Shown piece after piece: positions 22,495 through 32,691 of a DNA stretch of 64,000 nucleotides (the stretch's first letter is position 1; the number at the start of each line of letters is the position of its first letter). A program made the position numbers and the translations under genes. The notes under the pieces are model-generated. The model did no database searches, was not told the origin of the DNA, and saw nothing but the letters and a program-made list of their open reading frames with translations. The DNA comes from Photobacterium piscicola (GTDB lineage Bacteria; Pseudomonadota; Gammaproteobacteria; Enterobacterales; Vibrionaceae), in contig NZ_FUZI01000011.1 in the NCBI RefSeq assembly GCF_900166965.1, positions 22,330 to 86,329 of the forward strand. The letters are read 5' to 3'.

Positions 22495-24132
22495 CTATTG
22501 CTCTAAAGCGCGGAATTTTTCCCGAAGGTGATTACGAATCGCAATAGCCGTTAAGTTTAAACTGATAATAACGGTGACTAATAGAAACGAGGTTGCGTAC
22601 ACTAATGGGCGCGCAGCTTCAACATTAGGGCTTTGAAAAGCAACATCATACACATGATAACCTAAGTGCATGAATTTTCTATCTAAGTGAACATATGGGA
22701 AATGCATATCTAGCGGCAATGTCGGTGCCATTTTCACCACCCCCACCAGCATTAATGGTGCAACTTCTCCTGCCGCTCGAGCAACAGCAAGAATCAATCC
22801 AGTCATGATTGCAGGGCTCGCCATTGGCAATACAATGCGCCATAAGGTTTCAGCCTGTGTTGCCCCTAGCGCCAATGAGCCATTACGTACCGAGCTAGGA
22901 ATACGGGCTAACCCTTCTTCAGTTGACACAATCACTACTGGTAAGGTCATGATAGCAAGTGTTAATGCTGACCATAAAATACCCGGCGTGCCAAAAGTCG
23001 GAGTCGGCAATTGCGCAGAGAAGAACACATCATCAATAGTGCCGCCAACCATATACACAAAGAAGCCTAATCCAAACACACCATACACAATTGAAGGTAC
23101 GCCCGCGAGATTGATCACTGCAATGCGAATTAAATTAGTAAACCGATTATTACTGGCATATTCATGTAAATATACCGCCGCAAGCACGCCTAGTGGTGTC
23201 ACCATGATACTCATTAATAGCACCATAAACACCGTACCAAAAATAGCAGGGAAAACGCCACCTTCAGTATTGGCCTCTCGTGGTGCTTCGGCTAAAAACT
23301 TATAAACTTGATGGCCCCAATGCTGTACTTTTTCAAGCCATGACAAATTATTGGGTTGCCACATATCCAGCACTTGCATCATCGGAATAGTGACATTAGC
23401 GCCACTTTGATCACGTAACACTAACGCGTCGTGATCTAATTGCCCCTGTAATGCAAATAATCGATTCTCAATATTTTTGTAAATCGTATTGTAATTCGCT
23501 TGCTCACGATCAATTCGCTGCCCATCCGCCACCGTGAGTTTACCGCGTAATTCTAAACGGCGTTTTTCAATACGTAACCGTTCTAAATTCCAGTTAATAT
23601 TGGCAATTTCATTGTTTTGTAATGAGCGTAATTCCGAACGGACTTTATTGGCTTGTGCTAACGCTACCGAAAGTTGAGATAACGGTTGAGGTTCACCGCC
23701 TTCAATCACACTGACGGGATAACCATAAAACTTACCATTACTTTCACGATCAACCACCGCAATATTATTGGCGATTTGTTGATGAATGATTTGAGTACTT
23801 AATACAGTTAAGAAATCAAGTGCACCCTGACCGCGATTCCCGGTTTTAATTAAATACCGTGGCACACTGTCTTCAGTAAATTGACTAACGTCGACCCCAG
23901 CATCGGCAAGTTGATCTACCGGCACCATAGTACGTTGATAAAGTTCACCAATAACGACTTGCGGTTTGCCATTGAGGTTAACATCAAACTGATACACAGG
24001 GGCCGGCCAAAAATAGCTCAAGCCTTTATAGCCAATCAATAACAATAAACCAAGTACAGCAACCAAGCTCAAGCTGACGGCACCCGCGGTTAACCAAATC
24101 CATGGTGAACCAGATTTAAACCATTTAATCAT
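22495..24132 (-). CDS. pstA: Phosphate ABC transporter permease PstA, long form
   Basis: This is a 545-residue permease, far longer than E. coli PstA (296). An N-terminal membrane helix (about 13-36) is followed by about 240 residues of predicted periplasmic and coiled-coil sequence (the [20 protein letters not shown] region), then a C-terminal BPD-type permease domain of about six helices with the EAA-like segment [19 protein letters not shown]. Long PstA and PstC proteins of this kind are, to my knowledge, typical of vibrios and Shewanella. It lies between pstC and pstB with short gaps. Confidence 0.93.
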   Translation of the reverse strand: MIKWFKSGSPWIWLTAGAVSLSLVAVLGLLLLIGYKGLSYFWPAPVYQFDVNLNGKPQVVIGELYQRTMVPVDQLADAGVDVSQFTEDSVPRYLIKTGNRGQGALDFLTVLSTQIIHQQIANNIAVVDRESNGKFYGYPVSVIEGGEPQPLSQLSVALAQANKVRSELRSLQNNEIANINWNLERLRIEKRRLELRGKLTVADGQRIDREQANYNTIYKNIENRLFALQGQLDHDALVLRDQSGANVTIPMMQVLDMWQPNNLSWLEKVQHWGHQVYKFLAEAPREANTEGGVFPAIFGTVFMVLLMSIMVTPLGVLAAVYLHEYASNNRFTNLIRIAVINLAGVPSIVYGVFGLGFFVYMVGGTIDDVFFSAQLPTPTFGTPGILWSALTLAIMTLPVVIVSTEEGLARIPSSVRNGSLALGATQAETLWRIVLPMASPAIMTGLILAVARAAGEVAPLMLVGVVKMAPTLPLDMHFPYVHLDRKFMHLGYHVYDVAFQSPNVEAARPLVYATSFLLVTVIISLNLTAIAIRNHLREKFRALEQ

Positions 24133-24146
24133 TGCTGTATCACTTA

Positions 24147-26375
24147 TTATAACGAACTGTATTTTGCACGTAGTCGTTGACGAACAACTTCAGCAATCGT
24201 ATTAAAGACAAAGGTAAATACAAACAGCACAAAGGCGGCAAGGAATAACACTCGATAATGCGAGCTACCCACTTCTGATTCGGGCATTTCAATAGCGATG
24301 GTTGCAGCTAAAGTACGTAACCCTTGCAGTAAGTTCCAATCCATAACAGGGGTGTTGCCCGTCGCCATTAATACAATCATGGTTTCACCAACTGCGCGTC
24401 CAAGTCCCATCATGATCGCAGAAAAAATACCGGGGCTGGCAGTGAGTAACACCACTTTGGTTAAGGTCTGCCATTGGGTTGCCCCTAAAGCTAGAGAGCC
24501 TTTAGTTAAATGCGCTGGCACCGAGAAAATAGCATCTTCAGCAATAGTAAAAATCGTCGGAATGACGGCAAATCCCATTGCAATGCCGACAATAAGCGCA
24601 TTACGCTGATCATAACCAATCCCTAAATGGTTGTTTAAATAGCCTTGTAAATCACCATTAAAAAACTGCGTTTCAATCCACGGACTTAAACCAAAACAAC
24701 CATAAGTTACCGCCACAATAACCGGAATTAACAAAGCGATATGGAAACCATTAGGAATACGTGAGCGCCATTGCCCAGGCAGCATTGACCAACTCCACCC
24801 AACCACAATAATGGCTAACGGTAAAAATACGATTCCTAGTGCTATTCCCGCCAGATATTGTTCAACAATAGGCGCTAACCATACCCCTGCTAAAAATCCC
24901 AAAATAACAGTAGGTAATGCTTCCATCAATTCAACTGTCGGTTTGATCACTCTTCTGACTTTATTTGACATAAAGTAAGCGGTATAAATCGCGCCAGCTA
25001 ATGCTAATGGAATCGCAAAAAACATCGAATAAACCGCCGCTTTTAGCGTACCAAACACTATAGGCACTAAGCTTAATTTCGGTTCAAATTCATCACTAGC
25101 AGAAGTGGATTGCCATACATAATCAGGCTCAGCATAGCCCTCATACCATACTTTTTGTAATAACGATGATAACCCAATATCAGGATGCGCATTTTTAACT
25201 TGGTAGCTCTGCCATTGCCCATTATCGAGTGTTACTAATAAATTCGCTTTGGGAGAAATGGCAATATCTGTTGGAACCTTCGTGAAGACTTTATCTTTGT
25301 ATATGACTTTGCGTTCAGCAGTGTAATAAGCCGATGTCGTGCCATCTTTCTGAATCGCAAAAAAGCCTTTACGGTAATATTCCGGCACTATTTTAACTAA
25401 TGGACTGGCAGAGAAATGAAAAGTTCTAACACTGATTAACTGACGCTGCCCTTGCTTCACCACTTCAAACCATTGCGAAATCGTATTATCAGAATTGGTG
25501 ATCAATAATGAATTTGCGCCAGACAACAGGGTAATCGATACTGGCTTACTGTTACCTGTAGCAATATTTTCAATTTTACGCAGAAAAGCCGTGTTAGCGG
25601 TTAACTTATATAAATATAAATTTGACCCACTCAGCACATACAATGTTTTACCATCTGGGGTTAATTGAAAATCATCAATTTTAGCGGGAGTATTAGTGAT
25701 CTCAAACCGCTGCTGTTGCCATCCATTTGCCCGCTGCACCACATTTTCAGGCAACAATAAACTCAATCCATAAAGGTGGTTGGTCGCCGTTTTTCCGACT
25801 ACGATAGTACGATCATCACGCCCAGAAATGGCTAATTGAGTAATGGCCTCTCCTGCGGGAGCTAGCGCTAATGGCGTTTGACCAAAAGGATATTCAATGC
25901 TGGGTTGTAAGTGCTTATTCGCCGCTGCAAACGTAAGCGAAAATTCAGGTTTAACAATCTTAACCTGCCCTTGTGCCGTACCATAAGCCACCATACCGTC
26001 ACGAGGCAAACTTAGACCGTATGCAGTTGGATTATTGATAATAGTCTGCTGTTTTAGCACCTGCGCTTGTTGCGTTGATGACTGAAGATCAACAAAAATA
26101 ACCTTGCCATCGCGACTAAAGCGATAAGCAATGTTATTACTATCATCCACCCCTAACAACGCTGTTTTGCTGGTTACTGGTAATGATAAGTGCTGTTTAG
26201 GATTAACAGCAACAGATGAGAAAATAGGCACAATCACATACAACAAATAAAAGAAAATCAGCATCAAGGTGATCAGCACAAAAATACCACCCGCTGTAAC
26301 GCCAACGCGAGTTAATTTATCTTTACCTCGACGAAAACGATTTTCTTTCCTTAGTAATGTGCTGGCGTTTGCCAT
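24147..26375 (-). CDS. pstC: Phosphate ABC transporter permease PstC, long form
   Basis: This 742-residue permease (E. coli PstC 319) has one N-terminal helix (about 27-50), roughly 370 residues of extracytoplasmic beta-rich sequence resembling a WD/propeller-like domain (repeated segments such as LTPDGKTLYVLSGSNLYLYKL), then a C-terminal six-helix permease domain with [18 protein letters not shown]. It is the first gene of pstC-pstA-pstB-phoU and lies behind a near-consensus Pho box. The role of the added domain is not known to me. Confidence 0.92.
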   Translation of the reverse strand: MANASTLLRKENRFRRGKDKLTRVGVTAGGIFVLITLMLIFFYLLYVIVPIFSSVAVNPKQHLSLPVTSKTALLGVDDSNNIAYRFSRDGKVIFVDLQSSTQQAQVLKQQTIINNPTAYGLSLPRDGMVAYGTAQGQVKIVKPEFSLTFAAANKHLQPSIEYPFGQTPLALAPAGEAITQLAISGRDDRTIVVGKTATNHLYGLSLLLPENVVQRANGWQQQRFEITNTPAKIDDFQLTPDGKTLYVLSGSNLYLYKLTANTAFLRKIENIATGNSKPVSITLLSGANSLLITNSDNTISQWFEVVKQGQRQLISVRTFHFSASPLVKIVPEYYRKGFFAIQKDGTTSAYYTAERKVIYKDKVFTKVPTDIAISPKANLLVTLDNGQWQSYQVKNAHPDIGLSSLLQKVWYEGYAEPDYVWQSTSASDEFEPKLSLVPIVFGTLKAAVYSMFFAIPLALAGAIYTAYFMSNKVRRVIKPTVELMEALPTVILGFLAGVWLAPIVEQYLAGIALGIVFLPLAIIVVGWSWSMLPGQWRSRIPNGFHIALLIPVIVAVTYGCFGLSPWIETQFFNGDLQGYLNNHLGIGYDQRNALIVGIAMGFAVIPTIFTIAEDAIFSVPAHLTKGSLALGATQWQTLTKVVLLTASPGIFSAIMMGLGRAVGETMIVLMATGNTPVMDWNLLQGLRTLAATIAIEMPESEVGSSHYRVLFLAAFVLFVFTFVFNTIAEVVRQRLRAKYSSL

Positions 26376-26421
26376 TATGACCTCTAACCTATTTATACGC
26401 TCAAAAGTGTATTGCTATTTA

Positions 26422-26439
26422 ATGACAGATTTATGACAA
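26422..26439 (-). promoter_or_regulatory. Pho box for pstCAB-phoU
   Basis: On the minus strand TTGTCATAAATCTGTCAT differs from the PhoB consensus CTGTCATAAATCTGTCAT only at the first base. It lies 47 bp upstream of the pstC start codon, the position expected for PhoB activation. PhoB is encoded in this window. Confidence 0.92.
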
Positions 26440-26550
26440 CGCCCCTGGTAACGATGATTTGAGTTGGCTAAACCTCGTTTTACAGCCATGCTTAAAAAAC
26501 CACCATCAAATAATCACCACCATCATGTTATAACGACAAGGACTGACGTA

Positions 26551-27057
26551 ATGAAACAACTGATTGTGACCATTATTGGTAAAGATAAGCCCGGACTTGT
26601 AGAACAACTCTCTGATACCATTTACTTCAACCATGCGAATTGGTTAAGTAGTTCACTTAGCCAACTTGGCGGGCAGTTTGCGGGAATAGTACAAATAGAC
26701 GTTGCGGATGAACATCTGTTCTCACTCCGTCAAGCATTAGCCGACATTGAAGCATTACACATTCACATCGTAGAAGATCATACTCAAACCGTGACCACTT
26801 ATGTTGCCCAGCAACTCACGGTAACGGGCAATGATCGTCGTGGTATCGTCAAACAAGTCACTCGCCATTTAACTCAACTTGGCGTTAATATTGCCAAATT
26901 AAAAACCGAGACTCAAAGCGCCCCTAATTGGGGGTATCCTATTTTTATTGCTGAATTTCAATTACAAACACCGCATGAAATTAGTGCGGCCATGATTCAA
27001 CAGCAACTCGAACAACTCGCCGATGATTTAACTATCGATATTGAAACACTTAGCTAA
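26551..27057 (+). CDS. ACT-domain protein of the GcvR type
   Basis: This 168-residue protein consists of two ACT domains (about 3-70 and 87-160); each begins with the amino-acid-binding signature (VTIIGKDKPGLVEQLSDT and LTVTGNDRRGIVKQVTRHL). It resembles GcvR, the repressor partner of the glycine cleavage system, but such paralogues occur outside gcv loci. I start at MKQLIVTI, with AAGGAC upstream; the frame extends 29 codons further. It is divergent from pstC across the Pho box and precedes ppk, so it may be tied to phosphate control. Its ligand is unknown. Confidence 0.75.
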   Translation: MKQLIVTIIGKDKPGLVEQLSDTIYFNHANWLSSSLSQLGGQFAGIVQIDVADEHLFSLRQALADIEALHIHIVEDHTQTVTTYVAQQLTVTGNDRRGIVKQVTRHLTQLGVNIAKLKTETQSAPNWGYPIFIAEFQLQTPHEISAAMIQQQLEQLADDLTIDIETLS

Positions 27058-27160
27058 ATCAATCAGATGGCGTACATTAAAGCAATGTAACGCGAATCAT
27101 GATGTTTTACCATGTCATTTGATATTGTTGGCGCTAAAGTAATAAGGATATTAACCTCAA

Positions 27161-29251
27161 ATGGCCATCAATCAGATTTATCTTGAAAAAGAATGCAGTT
27201 GGCTCGCCTTTAATCAGCGAGTCCTTCAAGAAGCGGCGGATAAATCAGTGCCACTACTAGAACGGGTTCGCTTTCTTGGTATCTATACCAATAATCTTGA
27301 TGAGTTTTACAAAGTCCGTGTAGCTAAAGTTAAACGTCAGTTATTACGTGGAAATAATCAAGATAACGCCGCACATTCATTGCTAAACCAAATCCAGCAC
27401 CAGACACAACAAGCCCAACAAGCGTTTGAGAAAATCTATGCTGCATTGATTTGTGAGATGGCGCAGTGTGGTATTTATCTTAATAATGAACAGCAACTCA
27501 CGCCTGAACATCAGCAATGGCTATTGGCTTATTTTCGTCAGCATATTTTGCCACATATCATAGTCACCCCCCTGACAGACACCTTTGAAATCGATCAATA
27601 TATACACCCTCACGGCTCATACCTAGCGGTAATGGTAAAGCATCATCATGATATCAAATATGCGCTTATTGAAATGCCAACGGCTCAATTACCACACTTT
27701 GTACAACTACCATCGCATAATAGTACTCATCATCTTATGGTTATCGAAAATATCATTCGTCACCATATTCGAGACATTTTTAATGATCTTCCCTCAACGG
27801 TTCAATTGAGTGTTTATACGATAAAAATAACACGAGATGCTGACTATCAATTGCAGCAAAACAGTGGTGATAATTTATTACAACAACTAGCACAAGGGCT
27901 CACCCAACGTTTAACGGCACCCCCACTTCGGTTTACCTATCAACCGACAATGCCAGCAGCAATGCAGCACTTTTTTTATCGCAATCTTAATCTCTCCGAC
28001 TACGATACAGTGATGGCCGCAGAGTGTTCTCAGCATTTTAACGATTTAAGTGCTTTTCCGATTATTGGTAATAAATACCTTAGCTATGCGCCATTACCCA
28101 CCATCAATAGTTACCCGTTTCGTCATGCTAAAACTGTTTTCGATGCCATAAAACATCAAGATATTCTGTTGTATTACCCTTATCACAGCTTTGAGCATGT
28201 CACTGATTTTGTACAACAAGCCGCATTCGATCCTACCGTTAGCCATATTCGCATCAGTATTTATCGCGTAGCCAAACAATCTATTATTATCGATAGCCTC
28301 ATTAATGCCGCGAACAATGGTAAACAAGTCACGGTAGTGGTTGAGCTACAAGCCCGTTTTGATGAACAAGCCAATATTCACTGGGCGCAACAGTTAACCG
28401 CCGCAGGGATCACGGTCTTATTTGGGGTTGCCGACGTCAAAATTCATTCAAAACTGTGTCTCATTACTCGGCAGGAACAACATCAATCCGTAGATTATGC
28501 TCATATTGGTACGGGTAACTTTAACGAAAAAACCGCCACGTGTTATACCGATTTTTCATTGTTTACCGTACATTTAAAAATTACCGCTGAAGTTCGGCAA
28601 TTATTTGATTACATTGCAAATCCAACCAAGAAAATTCACTTTAATTACTTGCTCATATCACCAACCGATACACGCACACGGTTATACCAATTAATAACAA
28701 ATGAGATTGATAACGCTCAACAACACCGTCCTGCTGGCATCACCCTTAAACTGAATAATTTAATCGATAAGGGGTTGGTCGATAAACTTTATTACGCCAG
28801 TCAACAAGGTGTGAAAATTCGATTAATTATTCGAGGCATGTGTCGCTTGATCGCTGGCATAAAAGGCATCAGTGACAATATTACCGTTATCAGTATTGTT
28901 GATCGTTTTCTCGAACATTCACGAGTGTATATCTTTACTAATAATGACGATCCTAAGGTGTTTATTTCTTCTGCTGATTGGATGTACCGTAATATTGATC
29001 GCCGCATTGAGGTCGGTTGTCCCGTTCTGGCGCCTGTACTTAAGCAACGTATTATTGATATCACTAATCTACAACTGGCTGATAATGTCAAAGCACGTAT
29101 CCTTGATCAATCAATGAGCAACCGTTATGTCAGTCGTGGCAAGAAGCAAAAAATACGCGCTCAAACCGCTATTTATCACTATTTAAAACGCAGTGAAGAT
29201 CAACATCAACAACGCGCACGTAAGGAGCAAAAATATCATGCTAAATTATAA
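27161..29251 (+). CDS. ppk1: Polyphosphate kinase 1
   Basis: This 696-residue enzyme (E. coli PPK 688) makes inorganic polyphosphate reversibly from ATP. The phospholipase-D-like catalytic half carries the autophosphorylated histidine in KIHSKL (H429, equivalent to E. coli H435) and the second conserved histidine segment [10 protein letters not shown]. The N-terminus [19 protein letters not shown] is characteristic. The 3' end overlaps ppx by 14 bp, implying coupled translation. It sits inside the Pho/Pst block, fitting phosphate storage; no strong Pho box was seen directly before it. Confidence 0.97.
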   Translation: MAINQIYLEKECSWLAFNQRVLQEAADKSVPLLERVRFLGIYTNNLDEFYKVRVAKVKRQLLRGNNQDNAAHSLLNQIQHQTQQAQQAFEKIYAALICEMAQCGIYLNNEQQLTPEHQQWLLAYFRQHILPHIIVTPLTDTFEIDQYIHPHGSYLAVMVKHHHDIKYALIEMPTAQLPHFVQLPSHNSTHHLMVIENIIRHHIRDIFNDLPSTVQLSVYTIKITRDADYQLQQNSGDNLLQQLAQGLTQRLTAPPLRFTYQPTMPAAMQHFFYRNLNLSDYDTVMAAECSQHFNDLSAFPIIGNKYLSYAPLPTINSYPFRHAKTVFDAIKHQDILLYYPYHSFEHVTDFVQQAAFDPTVSHIRISIYRVAKQSIIIDSLINAANNGKQVTVVVELQARFDEQANIHWAQQLTAAGITVLFGVADVKIHSKLCLITRQEQHQSVDYAHIGTGNFNEKTATCYTDFSLFTVHLKITAEVRQLFDYIANPTKKIHFNYLLISPTDTRTRLYQLITNEIDNAQQHRPAGITLKLNNLIDKGLVDKLYYASQQGVKIRLIIRGMCRLIAGIKGISDNITVISIVDRFLEHSRVYIFTNNDDPKVFISSADWMYRNIDRRIEVGCPVLAPVLKQRIIDITNLQLADNVKARILDQSMSNRYVSRGKKQKIRAQTAIYHYLKRSEDQHQQRARKEQKYHAKL

Positions 29252-30761
29252 TCCACCACAACAACACCTTGCTCCTCCACGACACATTGCTGCACTTGAT
29301 CTTGGCTCTAACAGTTTTCATCTTGTGATTGCGCGCGTTGTTGGTCACAGCTTACAAATTGTGAGTCGTTATAAACAGCGGGTACATTTAGCATCAGGGC
29401 TTGATAATCAATATAACCTCAGCCAAGCCGCCATTGAACGAGGTTTAGCCTGTTTAGCAATGTTTGCTGAACGACTACAAGGGTTTGCACCACAAAATGT
29501 TCGAGTTGCAGCGACGTATACGCTGCGCCAAGCACGTAACGCTGATATTTTCATTCGTCGAGCTGAAGCGATAATGCCGTTTCCAATTGAAATTATTGCA
29601 GGGGCAGAAGAAGCGCGGTTAATTTATTTAGGCGTGACCCATACTCAGCCCGATCATGGTAAAAAATTAGTGATTGATATTGGTGGCGGCAGCACTGAAT
29701 TCATCATTGGATCAGGATTTGAAACCGATATTGTGCATAGTAAGCACATAGGTTGTGTAAGCTATAATCAAACCTTTTTTGCAAATGGTAAGCTCGATAG
29801 CGTTAATTTTGCCCAGGCACAATTAGCTGTTCACCAAAAATTAGAAACAATAATTAATCAATATCAACATATTGGCTGGCAAAAAGTCATCGGAGCATCC
29901 GGTACGATTAAAGCGATTCAAGAGGTATTGATAGCGCAAGGCCATCATGACGGAATAATAACCCAACCGCGCTTACACCAACTTATTACAACAATCATCG
30001 CCTGTAAGCACCAACACCAATTAGTATTAAGCGGCTTAAATGACGACCGAAAACCTGTTTTTGCTGCTGGCGTAGCGATTGTAAGTGCTATTTTTTCAGC
30101 CTTTAATATCGATAAAATGCACTTTTCCGCAGGGGCTTTACGCGAAGGCGTATTGTATGAAATGGAACAACGTTTCCGTCATAGTGACATACGCAGTCGA
30201 ACCGCAACCGCAATGGCTGAACAATATAATATCGATAAACCTCAAGCTGAGCGCGTAAAAAATACCGCCCTTGCTCTTTATAACCAACTAACGTTACCAC
30301 TGACAGATCAACAACCAACCTTAACCACGTTGTTAGCATGGGGGGCATTATTGCATGAAGTAGGTCTCAGTATTAGTTACCCCGGTTTTCATCGTCACTC
30401 CGCGTATTTATTACGTTTTAGCACCATGCCTGGATTTAATGTCGATCAACAAACTTTGCTCGCCACCTTAGCCCGCTGCCAACGAAAACGACTTAAACTT
30501 GATGAACTGCCACCATTAACAATCTATAAGCGTAAACAGCTATACCCGTTAATTCGTGCCTTACGATTAGCTGTCACCCTAAATGGTCAACGCAGTTCGG
30601 TTCCACTGCCACCAATAACCGTTACCGCCAATAACGAACATTGGCAATTAATGTTGCCAAAAGATTGGCTCGCAACCAATACTCTCCTCGCCGCCGATCT
30701 GGCAACCGAGCAACAATATTGGCATAAGGCAGGCTGGAAATTGAGTATTGAGGAAAATTAA
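29238..30761 (+). CDS. ppx: Exopolyphosphatase
   Basis: This 507-residue enzyme (E. coli PPX 513) releases phosphate from the ends of polyphosphate. The ASKHA-fold phosphate loops [16 protein letters not shown] and [14 protein letters not shown] are visible, as is [12 protein letters not shown]; the C-terminal part is an HD-like helical domain. I use the ATG at 29238, preceded by AAGGAG inside the ppk1 3' end. Immediately after the stop lies a 7-bp tandem repeat. Ppk1 and Ppx together set polyphosphate levels. Confidence 0.96.
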   Translation: MLNYNPPQQHLAPPRHIAALDLGSNSFHLVIARVVGHSLQIVSRYKQRVHLASGLDNQYNLSQAAIERGLACLAMFAERLQGFAPQNVRVAATYTLRQARNADIFIRRAEAIMPFPIEIIAGAEEARLIYLGVTHTQPDHGKKLVIDIGGGSTEFIIGSGFETDIVHSKHIGCVSYNQTFFANGKLDSVNFAQAQLAVHQKLETIINQYQHIGWQKVIGASGTIKAIQEVLIAQGHHDGIITQPRLHQLITTIIACKHQHQLVLSGLNDDRKPVFAAGVAIVSAIFSAFNIDKMHFSAGALREGVLYEMEQRFRHSDIRSRTATAMAEQYNIDKPQAERVKNTALALYNQLTLPLTDQQPTLTTLLAWGALLHEVGLSISYPGFHRHSAYLLRFSTMPGFNVDQQTLLATLARCQRKRLKLDELPPLTIYKRKQLYPLIRALRLAVTLNGQRSSVPLPPITVTANNEHWQLMLPKDWLATNTLLAADLATEQQYWHKAGWKLSIEEN

Positions 30762-30810
30762 GTGGCGAGTGGCGAGTGGCGAGTGGCGAGTGGCGAGTGG
30801 CGAGTGGCGA
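30762..30810. repeat. Seven tandem copies of GTGGCGA
   Basis: Seven perfect head-to-tail copies of the 7-bp unit GTGGCGA begin at the base directly after the ppx stop codon. A 7-bp unit changes reading frame with each gain or loss, but here it lies outside the coding frame. It marks the left edge of the accessory stretch. Confidence 0.97.
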
Positions 30811-31117
30811 CAAATTAAGGCCGGATGTGCTAGCTAAATAATAATTTTCGTGAGTTTGAAATAAAATATGAGTGACTGCTCTATTTTTAAATTTAATAAC
30901 ATAGTTAACAAAATAATCATGTTGTACTTTTACTTGTATTGACAGTTTCAACGTATTAAAACGAGGCTTATCGGCTCAGTTTAATACGAAGAGTAACCGC
31001 GTGGTGCGAATTAGATAGATACTGTTAAATAGGCTTGTTTTCGTAGAAAAGTCATACTTGGTGTTGAGCCTAATGGTATTTTAAGGTCACTCTAATAGTT
31101 ATGGAGCAACAATTGGA
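30811..31117. other. Intergenic left boundary of the accessory island
   Basis: No gene is seen. There is an 8-bp perfect inverted repeat GTATTAAA/TTTAATAC (30953-30987) and, at 30993-31032, a diverged member of the island's intergenic module (starting GTAACCGCG and ending CTGTTAAATAG). A promoter for the next gene should lie here. Confidence 0.45.
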
Positions 31118-31429
31118 ATGAATAAGCGTGTATTTAATAAAGATAAAAACCAAGAAAATGAATCTAACTATTTAGACTGGATTAAGCAGCATAAGGATGG
31201 GTTTGTACTTAATACGATAAGTAATGACTCGCTCACTTATAATGTTATTCATAGAGCACAGTGTTTATGCATATCATCAAAAGCTAAAAATGTACCATTT
31301 GGTGGTTTTACCCAACGAAGCTATAAAAAAATTTGTTGTGATCAACTAGATTCATTAATCGACAACCTCAAGTTAGAAGGGAAAAAACATAAATTTTGTC
31401 AAAAATGCAATCCAGATAAAATTATTTAA
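31118..31429 (+). CDS. Small Cys-rich protein of unknown function
   Basis: This 103-residue soluble protein is AT-rich compared with ppx. It has an N-terminal charged stretch, a central GFVLNTISNDSLTYNVIHRAQC segment, KICCDQ, and a C-terminal CQKC. The pattern of an aromatic strand, HRA-C, a K-I/V-C turn and a final CxxC resembles a small domain that I recall fused to HNH-type or restriction-like nucleases, suggesting a possible nucleic-acid or zinc-binding role; this is a weak inference. TATGGAGCAAC gives a ribosome site. A terminator follows. Confidence 0.6.
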   Translation: MNKRVFNKDKNQENESNYLDWIKQHKDGFVLNTISNDSLTYNVIHRAQCLCISSKAKNVPFGGFTQRSYKKICCDQLDSLIDNLKLEGKKHKFCQKCNPDKII

Positions 31430-31457
31430 TTTTAGATATAACATTGTCTGAGTTTAA

Positions 31458-31482
31458 AAAGGTCGTCATTGACGGCCTTTGT
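31458..31482 (+). terminator. Hairpin after the Cys-rich gene
   Basis: AAGGTCGTC pairs with GACGGCCTT (one G-T wobble) around a 3-nt loop, followed by a short T-run broken by G. It is the start of the intergenic module repeated at 32524. Confidence 0.65.
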
Positions 31483-31511
31483 TGTATCTGGACGTTACCG
31501 CGTATCGGATC
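31474..31511. repeat. Island direct repeat, copy 1 (38 bp)
   Basis: The segment starts GGCCTTTGTTGTATCTGGAC and runs through GTTACCGCG to GGATC. It matches the segment at 32538-32575 at 37 of 38 positions; weaker similarity continues to GTTAAATAG near 31535. The two copies bracket the Bro-N gene. Confidence 0.93.
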
Positions 31512-31705
31512 ACATAAGATGCATGCTGTTAAATAGAGTCGTTTTAGATAAAGAAACATATAACAATTTAGTTATTATAAGACCAAGTCTTTTTAACGTA
31601 ACAGGATAATAGTTATTAACTTTAATAGCTTAATTTTGCATTTATTATATGTAAGTATCTGGTAGCATAGTGACAAATAGGATTTTAAAACTTCATGGGA
31701 AGATA

Positions 31706-32464
31706 ATGAAAGAGAAGAAGCATCAATTGCTATATCCAAGCACAGGTGGAGAGGTTGAAATTCGGACAATTGATCGAAATGGGAAAGTTTTATTTTGTTT
31801 CCCCGATGTTGTACAAGTTTTAGCAAAAGATAATAATTACTTCACAAAAATCACAGGGAAGCGTGAAGGTTTCTCAGGTCTTTTAAGTAAATTGTCTTCA
31901 GTATTAAAAGACAAGCATAGAGTAATTGTCCCTCTATCGTCGGTGAATGAATTTGGTGCTGCCTTTGATTTTTATATTACAGAAGCAGGATTGTACAAGT
32001 TACTTACATTTGATGAGAGCGAAGCATCTGAAAGGTTTCAAGATTGGGTGTTTGAAGATGTTTTACCTTCAATTCGGAAGTATGGAATATATCCACCACC
32101 CAAAGAAGGTGCGTCAGAAATGAGCACAATGGTGGCTTTGTTAAAGCAAAATGTCATTCTTTTAGCTGACGAAATTGATAAACGAGAGTTGTTAGAACAA
32201 AGAGTAATAACAATTGATGATAGAGTCTCTGCAATTGAAAATAATATTAAAGATGATGACCTAGTTTCAATTTCAAATTTTATAGAAAATAAACAAGCCA
32301 TCGTTAGTGAGCCTAAGTTATTATGGGCTTGGTGCCAAAAAATCAAACTACTATCAGGTGCTGATAGCCAAAAACCATCAGATGATGATATTTTCAAATA
32401 TAAATATCCGTTATTTGTAATTGAACAAGCGTATGAGGAAGTAAAAAGGTATAGCGATCAATAA
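31706..32464 (+). CDS. Bro-N domain protein (antirepressor-like)
   Basis: This 252-residue protein has an N-terminal BRO domain (about residues 10-125), with VEIRTIDRNGKVLFCFPDVV, a central YITEAGLYKLLTF and the closing RFQDWVFEDVLPSIRKYG, the pattern of phage antirepressors and BRO proteins that bind DNA. The C-terminal half has a short coiled-coil-like region (ADEIDKRELLEQRVITIDD) and no recognised domain. I use the ATG at 31706 behind GGGAAG; an in-frame GTG lies 12 codons upstream. No other phage gene is next to it. Its role in this chromosome is unknown. Confidence 0.8.
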   Translation: MKEKKHQLLYPSTGGEVEIRTIDRNGKVLFCFPDVVQVLAKDNNYFTKITGKREGFSGLLSKLSSVLKDKHRVIVPLSSVNEFGAAFDFYITEAGLYKLLTFDESEASERFQDWVFEDVLPSIRKYGIYPPPKEGASEMSTMVALLKQNVILLADEIDKRELLEQRVITIDDRVSAIENNIKDDDLVSISNFIENKQAIVSEPKLLWAWCQKIKLLSGADSQKPSDDDIFKYKYPLFVIEQAYEEVKRYSDQ

Positions 32465-32523
32465 TCAATCGAAAGTCTACATTAGATTTATCATAACACT
32501 CGTTACATGAATTTCTTCCTCAG

Positions 32524-32546
32524 AAGGTCACTTAGGTGGCCTTTGT
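32524..32546 (+). terminator. Hairpin after the Bro-N gene
   Basis: AAGGTCAC pairs with GTGGCCTT (one wobble) around TTAG, followed by TTGTTG. It has the same design as the hairpin at 31458 and begins the second copy of the repeat. Confidence 0.65.
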
Positions 32547-32575
32547 TGTATCTGGACGTTACCGCGAATCGGATC
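32538..32575. repeat. Island direct repeat, copy 2 (38 bp)
   Basis: It differs from copy 1 (31474-31511) at a single base. Similarity continues more loosely through AGATGC and TGTTAAA, so the ancestral module was nearer 60 bp. Confidence 0.93.
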
Positions 32576-32691
32576 GCTTTAGATGCCATATGTTAAAATA
32601 TCGGGTTTTAAGTTATCCGTTTTATGTCATTAACTTTCTCTTCGGAACAATAAATGCATAATCAGCTTTAATATTTTAATGGAGAGTTTAA

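Noticed and set aside
27058..27160. Pho box before ppk1
   Set aside because: Only one GTCAT half-site is present, without a second at 11-bp spacing.
30622..30951. Minus-strand frame with SPLATRH repeats
   Set aside because: It is a translation of the heptamer repeat and the antisense of ppx.
31706..32464. Prophage
   Set aside because: Bro-N is the only phage-like gene; no integrase, capsid or lysis gene is near.
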